A stretch of 64,000 nucleotides of DNA from the NCBI RefSeq assembly GCF_032884065.1, contig NC_088863.1, forward strand, positions 38,659,076 to 38,723,075. The letters run 5' to 3'. Positions 23,832-35,723 of the stretch are shown in pieces. Below the pieces are notes generated by a model. It was not told where the DNA came from, did no database searches, and worked only from the letters and a program-made list of their open reading frames with translations. Origin of the DNA: Artemia franciscana. Taxonomy: Eukaryota; Arthropoda; Branchiopoda; Anostraca; Artemiidae. Both the position numbers and the translations under genes were made by a program. Within the stretch, counting starts at the first letter, position 1; every line of letters starts with the position of its first letter.

Positions 23832-23940
23832 TTGAATACATTTGTTTTTGAATTGCTATACGATGAAATAATTCAGACGTCATATGCAGACAGACAGACA
23901 GACACACAAACAAACAAATTATTTATATATATATACTAAC

Positions 23941-23971
23941 TGTTGGGGTGGCGCTTCGCGCCACCCCAACA
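23941..23971 (-). terminator. Helitron 1 3'-terminal hairpin
   Basis: Perfect 13-bp stem with a 5-nt loop (CTTCG on the top strand), 1 nt before the TTAG end on the minus strand. In Helitrons this hairpin marks the end of rolling-circle transfer. An imperfect copy with one base deleted ends Helitron 2 (21904-21932). Confidence 0.75.
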
Positions 23972-24290
23972 CCTAGTTTGTGGGGGCGCTTCGCGCCCAC
24001 CCCCCAAGCCCCCCGCGCGCGTAAGTCGCTACGCACCATATTAGTTACGCGCCATTTTAGCTGTGTCCCTGTGTACCACCTATGAATATAGGTAGATTTA
24101 TATATGTGTTTTGAACTACGTAAAACCTGCGAATATACAACATTCTTGGCTTTCCCATTGTCTGTGCATATACAAAGCCTTATATACTTATAATGACGTC
24201 ATATGCAAACGCTCTTTTTAAAAACAAACAAACATGCATACACACAACTCGTTTTTATATAGATAGATAGGTAGATAGATACAATACAAA

Positions 24291-24590
24291 TTAACTGCGT
24301 AAAACTTGCGAATATACAACATTCTTCTCTGTCCAATTGTCGCTGCATATAAATAGACTGTCAGGTTTACCGACCCTCGAACATGCAACGTACAATTGTC
24401 CATGGGAAAAATAATCAGTATTAAGATCTATACCACATTTTTCTAATGATTGACCTTGAGCTTTGTTGATGGTGATTGCAAATGCTAATTGAATTGGGAA
24501 TTGCAATCTTTTAAATTGAAAAGGCAGATCCGTTGGAATCATTGGAATGCGAGGAATAAGAACAGCCTCACCCTCAAAAGGCCCTGTCAA
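24291..24590 (-). pseudogene. Helitron helicase, C-terminal motifs
   Basis: Contains PFQFKRLQFPIQLAFAITIN, KAQGQSLEKCGIDL, SHGQLYVACSRVGKPDSLFI and the natural end [14 protein letters not shown] and HGQLYVACSRV are the last conserved motifs of PIF1/RecD2-type superfamily 1B helicases. A frameshift near 24595-24605 separates it from the preceding helicase part. The position just before the element's 3' terminus is as expected. Confidence 0.85.
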
Positions 24591-24604
24591 GATTCAAGCC
24601 TCTA

Positions 24605-25330
24605 TTACGTTTTCCATTGTTTTTTTACGGCGAGTCGTGTGCCATTGCAAAGCTTTGGTGGGTCGATATTTCTTAACAGTATTATTGGTACGCCTATTTT
24701 TAGTTGTAGGACGTGTGGTGGAAACCCTGAAAGATCCACGGAATTTAAAAATTCAGATGGATAATTAACTGCCTCATTTGGTTCCAAAACTGTGTCGACT
24801 GACTTGTAAAGAACTGCCTGGTCTCGAATCTTGGTTAAAACAATATTGTTGATTTCGTGGACGTCTATATTTTTGGGTGCAAGAATCGCTCTTTCACTTA
24901 GCCATTTATTATTTTTATAATTGTTTAGAATATTCGGAAATACTTTTTCAATCAATTCATTTTTGGACGTCACTAAATTACAGAATTCAGCAGGTAGTTG
25001 TATACGTCCTGAAAGTCTACTGGGAGCTTTCCGTTTCCAATTGCCAGCAATTGATCTGAAAATGTTTGACCAGAGTCATCGTTTTGCAATCGGACACGCA
25101 TATTTGTAGTTAATTTTAATGTTTTTACGTGTGCCCATAAATTATAATTTTTCAGGCAAGCATTCATTTCGTCTGCAGGGGTTGATCTAGATATCATAGG
25201 TAATGTTTGCCTGAAATCTCCCGCAATGCCAGAATCAGTTTTATCACAAACGTTTTACCAGTACCTCCTGGCGCATCCAAAAAGAAAATTTCTCCAACGT
25301 TGTTATCGACACAATGCATTATCGTATCAT
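24605..25330 (-). pseudogene. Helitron PIF1-like helicase, N-terminal and middle part, internally deleted
   Basis: On the minus strand, from about 25330: EIFFLDAPGGTGKTFVIKL, with an intact Walker A (GGTGKT). It then jumps without the usual intervening stretch to GIAGDFRQTLPMISR, TPADEMNACLKNYNLW, LKLTTNMRVRLQNDDSG, and on to SERAILAPKNIDV, YPSEFLNSVDLSGFPPHVL and LLRNIDPPKLCNGTRLAV. The jump (about 25225-25240) removes roughly a hundred or more residues that include the Walker B (DExx) motif, and it changes frame. A working helicase is therefore ruled out. The N-terminal block follows the Rep region by only a few residues, as in Helitron fusion proteins. Confidence 0.85.
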
Positions 25331-25337
25331 AAATGTC

Positions 25338-26045
25338 TTATTGTTCCGACGTTATCTTGGAAATGTTATTTTGTACATACGACAATAGATCGCTTGTACT
25401 GTAACTTTGTTCACGATCCAATTCTATACATGTCGAAACAGCAGCGGTACGATTAGGTGAGGGCATTCCCAAATCCTGAAGAGGTTTGTTTGCCATACAT
25501 ACGCACAAATCTTCTATAATAACTAAAGTGTAGTTATAAATTTCTGATGTAAAATCAAAAGTCATATCTGATGTCTCTAACCGTTTTCGATGGAGTATAT
25601 CTTTGGACATTTTTGATTTATATTTTCCCCATAACTCTGTAGGAGCTGAAGGAGAGCAAGTTGTTAGAATGATTCCGAACAGTGCACGAATTTGACTTGG
25701 AGTTGACGTTTCGCACGCGTCATTGATGCATTTATCCCAGTGTTGGTCATTCTCCAATAGATTCAGAGCTTGGCATGCACTACGGAAAGTGTCATGTATA
25801 GTACCGTTTACAGTTCTCAAATACTCAAAGGACGTCGGACCGGGTAAATTCACCAAAAGCAGGCGCAGAAAGAAGCATTCATGTTGATTGGGGTAAACGA
25901 TGTAGAGTCTTCCTATCGTGGTATCTTTGAAGATGGTAGGTTGGCCGTCGACTGACTTACCCTGTTTTCGACGTTCAAATACTTTATTTTTAGTATTCCA
26001 CGTGTAATACGAAGGCACTTCAGTATACAGCAGTTTTTTTTGCAA
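25338..26045 (-). pseudogene. Helitron Rep-helicase linker region
   Basis: Contains LLYTEVPSYYTWNTKNKVFE, GRLYIVYPNQHECFFLRLLL, GPTSFEYLRTVNGTIHDTFR, ACQALNLLENDQHW and IRALFGIILTTCSPS. These are the well-conserved blocks between the Rep and helicase domains of Helitron proteins ('YxExPxxYxWNxxxKxWxxR', 'ERYYLRLLLxxxxGxxSFxDLRTVxG'). It overlaps the Rep frame by 26 nt in another frame. The shift lies in an A8 run (about 26034-26041), consistent with a one-base slip. No other stop is present across 235 codons, so the decay is recent. Confidence 0.88.
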
Positions 26046-26802
26046 AAGAATTATTTTTGCATAGCGAAAAGAAAGCAGTTAACTTTGTATCCGGTGGATT
26101 CAGGGCTCTTTGTTGCACATTGGATTCCGAAAAATAAACACGTTGACCATTCTGTAAATGTACCGCTAAGTGAACAACAGCTGGACTACGTTCATGTATC
26201 GGAAATGAAAGAATTCGCCAAACAGCTTCATTACTGCTTATGTATCTTCCAGCCTGATATTGTACGAATTCGTCGATATCTTTGATTTCGGACTGCAAGC
26301 CAAAAACTGCCATGTCACTGCCTTTGTTGACGTATTTACATATGTATTTGATTGCCTTTACGGAGTTATAGTATTCAACGTTTATGTGTGCATTAAATGT
26401 TTTTGATAATAATGGGAAATATGGAACAAACCACTGGTTATCTACTTCGATAGTGGTACCGTTACGCTTCTTTATTATTGCTCTTTTACCGCCATCTTCA
26501 GTAGATCTTCTTCTACATTGTGGGTAACCATCATTGCCAGTAATTGTGCTGGGTACTAAAATTCGAGGATATTGCTTTGTGCACCTTCCTTTGGCCATGC
26601 ATGGTGAATTTTCGTTCAGTGCACCGCAAGGTCCATGTATCATATTTTTTACAACAATATCATATAACCCCTTATCGATATTTTCATCAGGTATTTCAGG
26701 GGAAATCACATCATCAATTTCGTTAGAAGTAATTTTATAATGTAACCAGATTAGTATATATGCGTGTGGCAATCCTCGTTTTTGCCATTCCACTGAGTAC
26801 AT
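26020..26802 (-). pseudogene. Helitron Rep (HUH) domain, truncated, altered motif
   Basis: Starts MYSVEWQKRGLPHAYILIWL. The usual motif here is GLPHAHxLxW, the HUH motif that holds the metal for rolling-circle nicking. In this copy the second histidine is tyrosine. The downstream catalytic tyrosine block is present (AIKYICKYVNKG, with Y-x-x-x-Y), followed by EVxxYxxxRY-like DIDEFVQYQAGRYISSNEAV and VHLAVHLQNGQRVYFSE. The N-terminal half of the Rep region is missing: the sequence passes from the charged repeats (ending at a stop near 26836) straight into MYSVEW. It could not nick DNA as it stands. Confidence 0.88.
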
Positions 26803-26835
26803 CCAGCATCATACTGACCGAGGTTGCTCTTGTGA

Positions 26836-27215
26836 TTACTCGGCACGCTTTTTTTTTGTTATTTCTCTTTGAGACGCAAGCCTAATTTCACGCTGTTGTT
26901 GTGATTCCTCGGCACGCTTTCTTTTCTTACTTTCTCTATCAGCCGCAAGCCTGTTTTTCTTGCTGTTCTTGTGATTCCTCGGCAAGCCTTCTTTTTTCAC
27001 TTTCTCTTTTAGCAGCAAGTCTGGTTTTGCATAGCTCTGGTAGTTCCTCGGCACGCTTTCTGTTCTTACTTTCTCTATCAGCCGCAAGCCTGTTTTCTTG
27101 CTGTTCTTGTGGTTCCTCGGCACGCTTTCTTTTCTTACTTTCTCTATCAGCAGCAAGTTTTTTGGCATAGACTCTTTGAGCAGCTTCCTCGGCTGTTGCC
27201 ATTGTAGGTTCTTCA
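26836..27215 (-). pseudogene. Helitron N-terminal charged repeats
   Basis: The minus strand starts at MATAEEAAQRVYAKKLAADR and runs through about five 24-residue repeats of the form RLAADRESKKRKRAEEPQEQ. The frame switches once (about 26940-27000) and ends at a stop at about 26836. Such arginine/lysine/glutamate-rich repeats with the MATAEEAAQR-like start are typical of Helitron proteins. The serine-rich antisense frames in this stretch are shadows. Confidence 0.8.
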
Positions 27216-27479
27216 GTCATTTTACAATTAAACATTTTTCCGTGAACGAATGTCTTAAATACCTTTAATGACGTCATCGTCATAACAAACATGACGACAA
27301 GTAACTTCATGACGACATGACATCATGACATGACGTCACTCGACAGACACACAGACAACTTATTTATGTATATATATATATATAGATACGTCAGTTGACA
27401 AACATGATGTCAGTCGACGCACAAACATGACGTCAGTAGACAGACACACAGACAAACGACTTATGTTTATATATATAGA

Positions 27480-27740
27480 TTGATGTACCGTTTGTACCTT
27501 TACATGCGTCATAGATATAAAAATAATGCGATCACTCCCGTGAGACAAATGATTAAATTTATTCTCTGGAAATGTGGTCATAAAAATTACGTCACTCATA
27601 TAAATTTTTTTTCCAAAATTAAAGCTGTAAATGAATTTTCTCAAACTCGTGACCAATCTAGGTCGTTGTTCCAGGCCAATAAAATCCCTGGATGCCAATT
27701 TTCAAAAATATTTTTGACAAGCTCAGATTTTCCCTGTTTC
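27480..27740. other. Short unique stretch, no gene seen
   Basis: Flank of Helitron 1. It contains 'gtcactcatataaatttttttccaaaatta' and 'tttctcaaactcgtgacc.atctaggtcgtt', which recur at 28090-28180. It therefore belongs to the same decayed repeat family as the next segment. Confidence 0.4.
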
Positions 27741-29300
27741 TTGTAATTCTCGCTGCCGCTTATCTTGTAGCCACATATTTGTTTGTTCTCGCTCTTGTAT
27801 GTGGTTTAACTACATATTTATTTTTTCTTCGATTTCATTTTTAATTCATTTTGGCCTTTGTTGCCACATGTCTTGTAACGGTATATTTCTCTGTTCTTAA
27901 CTCAATTTTCTCGTTCTAATTCTCGCTGTCACTTATCTTCCAAACTCATTAAATAGACTATCTGCACTGTGTATTCTATGTTTAGCTATTTTCCTTTTGT
28001 AATGTTGCATAATGAAAGTGACACGATTAATCCAAAGGAAGTAGTGATGTACTTTATTGTCATGTCATGGGATGTATTGATAAATGTGGAGTCACTCACG
28101 TGAGTCCTTTTATCAAAAATTAGGACTCTTAACGAATTTTCTCAAACTCGTAACCTGTCTAGATCGTTTATTTTTAGGCCAGAAAATCTAGGTGTGCCAA
28201 TTTTCCAAAAAAAATATTTTCGAGAAAAAATAAATACATAAGTAAATGTACATCCATTGCTCGTTTAAAGAGATAAGATATATCTTATTTCTTATCATAA
28301 ATTCGAAATTCGACAATTTGTTAAGGGTCTTAGTTTTGGAAAAAAAAGGTTCACGTGAGTGACGTCATATTTGTGAGCATATAAAAAAATAAACTGCATA
28401 ATTCTCCCCCCCCCCACCAGTAGTGATCATATTGTTTTTAGTATCTATAACGCATGTAGCATAACAGAAGGGGTATTGCTAATTATGAATGCCAAGTGTA
28501 ATGATTCTCTTTACAAAAGTCGTTTTAAGCGGTTTAGTAATGCCTAGAAGGCAAATGAATGACCTAAAAATAACGATAAATAAAGATGAAGAACAAAGAG
28601 ATATACGGTTAGACTACGACAATTACAACGAGTCAAAATTGAAAATGAAGAACAAAGAAATATCTGGTTAGAAGATAAGCAACAGAAAAAATTAAAATGA
28701 GTCAAAAACAAAAGTGAAGAACAAAGATATATGTGGTTGCAAGACATGTGACACCGAGAAGCCAAACGAATCAAAAACAAAAATGAAGAAAAAAGAAAAG
28801 TGGCGTTAAAAGATAAGCCACTGTGAGAACAAAGAAAAATTGGGTAGAGATAAGCGGCAGTGAGAATTAAAAGTGACAGCAAGATTCAAAACGTATCAAG
28901 AATATTTTTGAAAATTGGTATACCGGGATTTTTGGCTTGGAAAACGGTGCACAAAGATTTATATAAAATAGAATTTTGGAAAAAAATCATATGATTGACA
29001 TCATATTAATGAGCACATTTCAAGAGAATATATTACATAATCTCCCCCCCCCCCTGAGCGTTCATATCGTTTTTATATCTATCACGCGGGCAACATTACA
29101 GACCAATATAAAATGTGACAAGACGAATCTGAGAAGTTAAGACAAAGGGTATTGAAAAATTCTAAATTAATGATAAACAAAAATGAAGAACATAGAAATA
29201 TACAGTTGAATACTTGTGTTAACGGCAATTACAACGTGTCAAGGTTTATTTATTTTCCTTTTTGAGCTCACTATTTCCCGAGGAAAAAGCAGCGAACAAA
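27740..29300. mobile_element. Helitron-type N-terminal fragments, facing each other
   Basis: At 27740-28010 the 66-bp charged-repeat coding lies on the minus strand. At about 28486-28880 it lies on the plus strand, starting MNAKCNDSLYKSRFKRFSNA, then NEEQRNIWLEDKQQKKLK and related units with stops. A further partial copy starts near 29060-29230. The flanks share 'gtgagtgacgtcat.tt.gagca', a poly-C run (28407-28418, 29046-29054) and 'ccaaa.atttt' blocks. These are stacked, inverted copies of one element. None is intact. Confidence 0.55.
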
Positions 29301-29406
29301 GATAATTCATTTGGAGGTTTCTTTTTACAACAAAAATCAATAAATACAACCCTGCTACGTGCCAACTGCCGGGGCCTGGCCTCGAAATCAACTATATTTT
29401 TTTCTC

Positions 29407-29810
29407 TTAAAACAGGATAGCTTTTACGAAAGTAAAACAGTTCGAAATAGGGATGAAACCTTTTAATTGACAGTGAACAGATATGAAATTATTTAACTGG
29501 ATATTTCGAACACCAAGGAGGTGTCTAAATATATTAACACCCATAAGAGACACGTAAATGTTATAGATCAACAAGATTTTCTTCATCATTGTAAGAAGAA
29601 AAGGATTTTGCCACCTTCAATAAAATTCAATCTACATTTAGGCACTTTTAAAGGAAAAAAAAGAGTTTTACTGCTGATGATGAACACTGTATATTTGTTC
29701 GAAATATCCAGCTAAATAATTTATATCTGTTCACTGTCAATTAAAAGGTTTCATCCCTATTTTGAACTGTTTTACTTTCGTCATGGAAAGACAATGTGAT
29801 CTTCGAAGTT
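29407..29810 (+). mobile_element. Penelope-like element, internally deleted, with inverted ends
   Basis: Bases about 29417-29509 are the reverse complement of about 29701-29795 (shared 'gatatttcga', 'aacagatat', 'ttttaattgacagtgaac', 'aggatgaaacc', 'aaagtaaaacagtt'). Between them the plus strand reads EVSKYINTHKRHVNVIDQQD, FLHHCKKKRILPPSIKFNLH. The F-L-x-x-C-x-x-x-x-x-x-P block is like the N-terminal region ahead of the reverse transcriptase in Penelope-like elements. The whole RT and endonuclease are missing, and the frame runs straight into the 3' end with its CTGATGA/hairpin/GAAA motif (29674-29704). Inverted terminal copies are known for this class. Confidence 0.65.
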
Positions 29811-29829
29811 ATCTAGGATAACTTTTATA

Positions 29830-31859
29830 GACAAAAACGATCTAAACAGGTCACAACTTTAAAGAAGAATTTGTATTTTCTCCAGGGTGGCTGTATTGAA
29901 CCTATGGTGATGCCTGTCTGTTTTAAAAACACAAGTCACAATGAGAATCAATATTTAAAAGCCTGTTGTGTAGCCATGCAGGGTTTTTCAGGGGTCCTGC
30001 TGATAGCCTGGCTCACAATCGGCTAAATAGTTGGTTTTAGTTAAAACTGGTATATTGACGCTTTTGGCCACAAGCGATCTAAATAGGTCGCAACCTTAAG
30101 AAAGGATTTGTATTTTTCCCATGATGGTTGTACCGAACTTACGTGCCACCATGAAATCAAGAAGATACTGTGGTTAGAAGACAAGTGAAAATGAGAATAA
30201 ATATATTCCACCTTGCTGCTTAACCTAGCCAGGGCCCAGCGGCGTAATCGCTGGACTCCCGGTACTCTCTTTTTAAAGTAGCGACAGTTATATATACATA
30301 TTTATTTATTTATGTACATACCTTTTTTCTAAAATTGCTTCATATATATTTGGAAAATTGGCATCCTGTAATTCTCCGGCCTGACAAAACAATCTAGGTA
30401 GGTCTTGATTTTAAGAAAATCCGATAAGAGGCTTAGTTTTGAAAAAAATAATGTGAGTAACGTTTTATTTACGACCAGATGTCACACGTCATTTCCGCCA
30501 TAGTGGTCGTTGTATCGTTTGTAGTATTTAAGGCGCATGCAAAATTACACAAGAAACATAGCTCAGCATAAAATGTCAAGCATAATGAGTCTTTACAAAA
30601 GGCGCTTTAAGCAGTTTCATAGTACTTAGATGATAAAAAAAAACTGAATAAGCAATTGCTTAATCTGAGCAAGGGGACAGTCTGAGACATGTAATGGTTT
30701 AAACTGGAAAACATCAAAGACCATCTAGACCATCAAATGGGAAAGGATCAATCCAAGCACTTAAGGCAAAGGGCATAGAATATATATCTGCAGAAATGAT
30801 AAATGAAACTAAAAAACTAAAATATATACGGTTATAATACTTACAAAATTAACAACTATAACGATTTAAAAACAAAAGTGAAGAACAAAGAAATATGTGG
30901 TTACAAATTATGGGGCAATGAGGATTAAAATGAATCAAAAATGAAATTTAAAAACAAAGAAGGTGTTTTAATCAGTTTTATTATATCTAGAGGATAAAAA
31001 AGTAAATGAAAAATAGCTCAATATGGACAAACTAGACCAAAAAAATAAGACAAGGCGAAGGAAACGACCTGAGAAACGTAAGTTCACGGGCGAAAGAAGA
31101 GACATTTGAGTTTAGAAGGCTTTTGGCAACGAGGAGTGAAACAAATTGTAAATTAGAAAGTTTTAAAAAAGTCTGCAAATTTGTTACAACCATAATAGTA
31201 TATGAGTCACTGATGTCGACAATGATTCTTCAGTCTTTATGTGAATAGACTGGTTATTAAACTCACAAAAATAAAATTATTCTTTAAACCCTGAGCCACT
31301 TATTTTCCTCGTACATATAAAATTTTCCTTAAAACCCTTGGAAGACTTGATCAGTTTCTAAGTTAGGAAAAGATAACTAACTAAGTCAGGCAAAAACTTC
31401 TTTGTTTTTCCAAAGCTAGCAGTTATACAAGTATAAAAAATATATGCCTCAAAGAAAAAAAAATTACGATCCTTATAGATGATGGTTTATTGGAAACTAA
31501 AAGAAATTTTTGTCCAAGCACCTTGAATATCAAATGTAATAAGACCAAAGTACGACGCGAGCAACGTAAATTCACAATGGGTGAAAATAAACAAACTAAA
31601 AAATCAAATGAAACTAGACATATCCAAGGAGCTAAAGCAAAGGGCATTAAAAATGTGTCTGAATTAACTTAAAACGAAAATCCAAAATGAATAACACAGG
31701 AATATATGACTAGAAGCTAAGCAACAGAGGGAATCCGAGTGAGTACAAACGAAAGTGAAGGAAAAATACCTTTGCGTTTCGAAACCTTTGCCACAACGAC
31801 GATCGAAAACAATTAAAAATAATTGAAAGCATTGCATTCATTTTACACCATTTAACACC

Positions 31860-31860
<1 letters not shown>
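29830..31860. other. Decayed repeats and Helitron-type fragments
   Basis: The sequence holds two repeats of 'gatctaaa.aggtc.caac.tta..aaagaatttgtattttt.cc.' (29850, 30080). It also has a 5' part like the Helitron fragments (30300-30560), MSSIMSLYKRRFKQFHS coding (about 30572), single 66-bp repeat units (30830-30960, 31730-31780) and lysine-rich frames. There is no intact gene. On the plus strand it is continuous with the helicase fragment that follows. Confidence 0.45.
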
Positions 31861-33229
<1,369 letters not shown>

Positions 33230-33350
33230 TGTGTGTGTGTGTATGTTTTTATATTTATATATATAACCATTTTAATATAATATAACCATTTTAAGGGTAG
33301 CAAACATTGTTTTAATTAAGACAAAAGAATAAAAATGCCAATAAAAATAC

Positions 33351-33512
33351 CTGCAAAGGTCCACATTTTGTACCATTTTTATCATGGATAGGGAAAATAG
33401 CACCTATGATTATATCACCTTCTAAATAAGCAACTGATGATGAAGACCCAGGGAGAGAATCTCCCAAACGGAATAATAATAGGAATAGTATCGCCTTAAC
33501 TAAGCCAAACAT
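33351..33512 (-). CDS. mGluR-like receptor, exon 1 (start codon, signal peptide)
   Basis: The minus strand begins at ATG 33512 and runs to a CAG|GTATTT donor after 54 codons. Residues 1-20 (MFGLVKAILFLLLFRLGDSL) form a signal peptide with a charged start and a hydrophobic core. The mature part reads LEGDIIIGAIFPIHDKNGTK, then CGPLQ. The 'GDIIxGAxFPxHxxG...CG' block is the first strand of the ligand-binding domain of metabotropic glutamate receptors. The exon ends in phase 0, as exon 2 needs. The receptor should sit in the plasma membrane as a dimer. Glutamate or a related amino-acid ligand is inferred only. The promoter side is upstream (33520 and higher); I see no clear TATA box. Confidence 0.88.
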
Positions 33513-33714
33513 TCTCTGACAAACATATCAGCATAAGAGTAACAGGTGACTGAAGGGATCTCTACGAAATACTAAGGTTTTTCTTCGTCTCATAGGACCT
33601 GCGTTTTTCCTTTAATCGTCCTGCATTTGGTATAACATTGACAGTCTCAATGAGAAGCACATCTAAGGCTTTTTATCTTGCGGTCTTAGTAAACAAGCTG
33701 AAAATTATGTTTAA

Positions 33715-33745
33715 CTAGCCAAGGGCGTTGCCCGGGCTCCTTCAG
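33715..33745 (-). mobile_element. Helitron-like 3' terminus
   Basis: Read on the minus strand: GGAGCCCGGGCAACGCCCTT, then GGCTAGTT. It is a short hairpin (GGGC-AAC-GCCC) followed by CTAG and T, as in Helitron 3' ends. It is different in sequence from the ends at 21.9 and 23.9 kb, so it is another family. No coding part is seen attached. It lies about 200 bp upstream of the receptor start codon. Confidence 0.55.
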
Positions 33746-33749
33746 ATCT

Positions 33750-35570
33750 ATTTGAGCTTATTTTGGGGAGAAGGTGTGCCAGAAAGGAAACGATCTTTAT
33801 TTAGCTTGTTTTCAATCACGGACCCTATGTTTAATTTGATAGTGGGAAGACGGTAGAGGGGTGGCTGGAACTTCGGAACCCCCTCCATATCTGGATTCAC
33901 TACTGTAAGTAATGAAGCTGACAGTTTATAAAAATAACGAAAATATATTTAAAATCATAGAAAGTCGAATCATTGCATCGGGAGAAAAAAGCAACAACGG
34001 CATCATTGCACTGGAACTCACTGGAAAGTTGATTCTACCTGGGTTTTTTTTTCCGAGGAAATATAGTCAATCCTCACACATTCAGAAAATTCGTCTGATT
34101 TATGAAGCTGTTTTACTGAACTTATAAAACTTGTCTTCCTTTTTAGCGAAGCAAATCTATTTTTGTTTCTCACATGAAAATGATGTTAATAGATATTCTT
34201 TATTTTAGATGTGAAGTTCCTACCAATGTTGCAAAAAGTATTCTTCTGAGCCCTTCACTTTAACCGAATCAGATACGAGCACGTTTGGTATATGGGTTTT
34301 TAGCTGAGGTGAAGAATAAAGCTTTTTCATTTGAGTAAAATATCCACAGTTAGATAACAGAACCTTTGACAAACAAAATTAGTTCATTGCAGGGGTAGAT
34401 CTAGAACAAAATCTTGGAGGTTTCCCAATGTTGACGAGGGTACTAATGAGCAAAATCTTGGAGGGGGGCAATGTGTTAAAGGTGCTAATAATTGACCAAA
34501 TTGACACATCTTTTCTAAAAAAAAAAAGTAAAAAAAGAAATAAAGAGGATAAGAGGGTGCCAGAAACAATCTTGGGGATCCCGCCCCCCCCTGGATGTGC
34601 CGATGTAAAAACTCAGAAAAGAATAAGAAGTTTCATTAGTAGGCATAAAGTAGATAATACATTTTGCTTTATAGACCTCGAAACATCCAAAAATGTTTTC
34701 TTCAGCGACAAGTGCTGTAAGAAGCCACAATTTCAGAATAATATTGAAGAATTCGACCAAGCTTGAATATAGTTAATCAGGTTCCAAACTTGACAAAAAA
34801 ACAATGGAAATTTCCAGAAGTTGCCACTAATTACCCACAGTTAATTCAATAAAAACTATATGATATTATAAGCTTAATTTATAAGTAAAAAGGCCCTTGA
34901 GTCTATTCAAGAAAATCACTCATGTAAAATATAGTAAAGGATCAAATACCCAGCATAAGCAACAACATTTTCAATTCAAGTGAAACATTTGGATAAAAAA
35001 AGTTAACTTCATTCCTCGATCATCCTAAAATAATTTTTTCAGTGTCAACTTTTGCGAAATAGCTACATTTAAAGTTCTTATACACTGTAAAAACTTTTTT
35101 TTTGAGATTCAACAAAAATTGTTCCTAACGTTTATCAACAGGAAAATTGGAATTTCAACGGCTGAAATTGAATATTTGAGACTATATTGGAATTCCATGA
35201 TCATTAATAAATACTCTATTTTTGCTAAACAAAAATGTTGGATTCCATACCCGAATTGAATTCAACTTATTGAACAATAAACTAGTTTTGATGTTCTCAC
35301 ATACTATTAAATTTCCGACTTGTTGACAAAACAACATGTTGGATTTTTAGATCCTTTTTCGATTTCCATCTTGTTTGTTAGATTTCCAGTTCTTTCACTG
35401 GATTTTCCTTACTACTGTTGTTCACTTTTCTAGGCCTGCTCTTGAATTTTCTGTTATTTTCGTTGAGTTTCCTATACTAGTGTTGCATAATTCCCTAAGT
35501 TTATAACCTTACTTCTAGTCCTAGAGATTGAACCTCCTTCTCTAATCTTTAAAATAAACAATAAAAACCA
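33750..35570. other. Sequence upstream of the receptor, no gene seen
   Basis: AT-rich. The open frame at 34428-34766 (+) has no recognised domain and ends in low-complexity lysine runs. A G-rich repeat 'aaaatcttggagg' occurs twice (34410, 34455). Between 35090 and 35530 there are several inverted snatches of 'ggaatttc/gaaattcc' but no clear element. Confidence 0.35.
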
Positions 35571-35597
35571 GATAAATAAATATTTATTGGCAAAACA

Positions 35598-35723
35598 TCA
35601 AATATATTTAAAAAAACTGTAATATCTTCTGTTTCTTAAGTCTCTCAGGCTAACAGCCGACAACTTTGTAAAAGGATTATGTACGTCAGGAAATGCTGCT
35701 TTCTTTCCATCTGGAAAAAGTAC
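35598..35723 (-). CDS. Unassigned terminal exon with poly(A) signal
   Basis: On the minus strand a strong acceptor (ttgcattttcttttcag) is followed by a 42-codon open frame: VLFPDGKKAAFPDVHNPFTK, then LSAVSLRDLRNRRYYSFFKY, I and stop. AATAAA lies 10 bases after the stop (35588-35583). Composition looks like real protein, but I do not recognise the family. It lies upstream of receptor exon 1 on the same strand, so it would end a separate upstream gene whose other exons I cannot find. Alternatively it is the last exon of a domesticated or decayed mobile-element gene. Confidence 0.5.
   Translation of the reverse strand, partial: VLFPDGKKAAFPDVHNPFTKLSAVSLRDLRNRRYYSFFKYI

Larger units (their letters stand above)
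22550..23860. repeat. T-rich tandem array with three tRNA-like units
   Basis: About 1.3 kb of 'tttttagtttttt'-type sequence (A-rich on the minus strand), interrupted by three near-identical 81-bp units 386 and 376 bp apart. The period therefore consists of one tRNA-like head plus a homopolymer-rich body. The phenylalanine-rich ORF at 22476-22814 is a product of the T runs. A pure poly-T tract lies at about 23089-23139. Confidence 0.8.
23936..27479 (-). mobile_element. Helitron 1 (degenerate, coding, minus strand)
   Basis: On the minus strand the element starts at A|TC (27479-27478, TCTATATATATAAACATAAG) and ends at a 13-bp-arm hairpin (23941-23971, TGTTGGGGTGGCG/CGCCACCCCAACA), then TTAG|T (23939-23936). 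These are Helitron ends: 5' TC, a 3' hairpin and a CTRR-like terminus between A and T. A second 5'-like start (TCTATATATATATATACATAAATAAG) lies at about 27386, so the left end may be duplicated. It carries repeats, a Rep (HUH) domain and a PIF1 helicase in order, with large deletions and at least two frameshifts. Confidence 0.85.

Noticed and set aside
26901-27170. Ser/Phe/Leu-rich plus-strand ORF with a repeat pattern
   Set aside because: Antisense shadow of the Helitron charged-repeat region.
29674-29704. Complete hammerhead ribozyme
   Set aside because: Core CTGATGA and GAAA are there with a paired stem II, but one extra base precedes the stem and stems I and III could not be drawn, so it is reported only as a covarying hairpin.
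34428-34766. 112-residue plus-strand ORF
   Set aside because: Lysine runs from poly-A, G-rich repeats and no homologous pattern; not supported as a gene.
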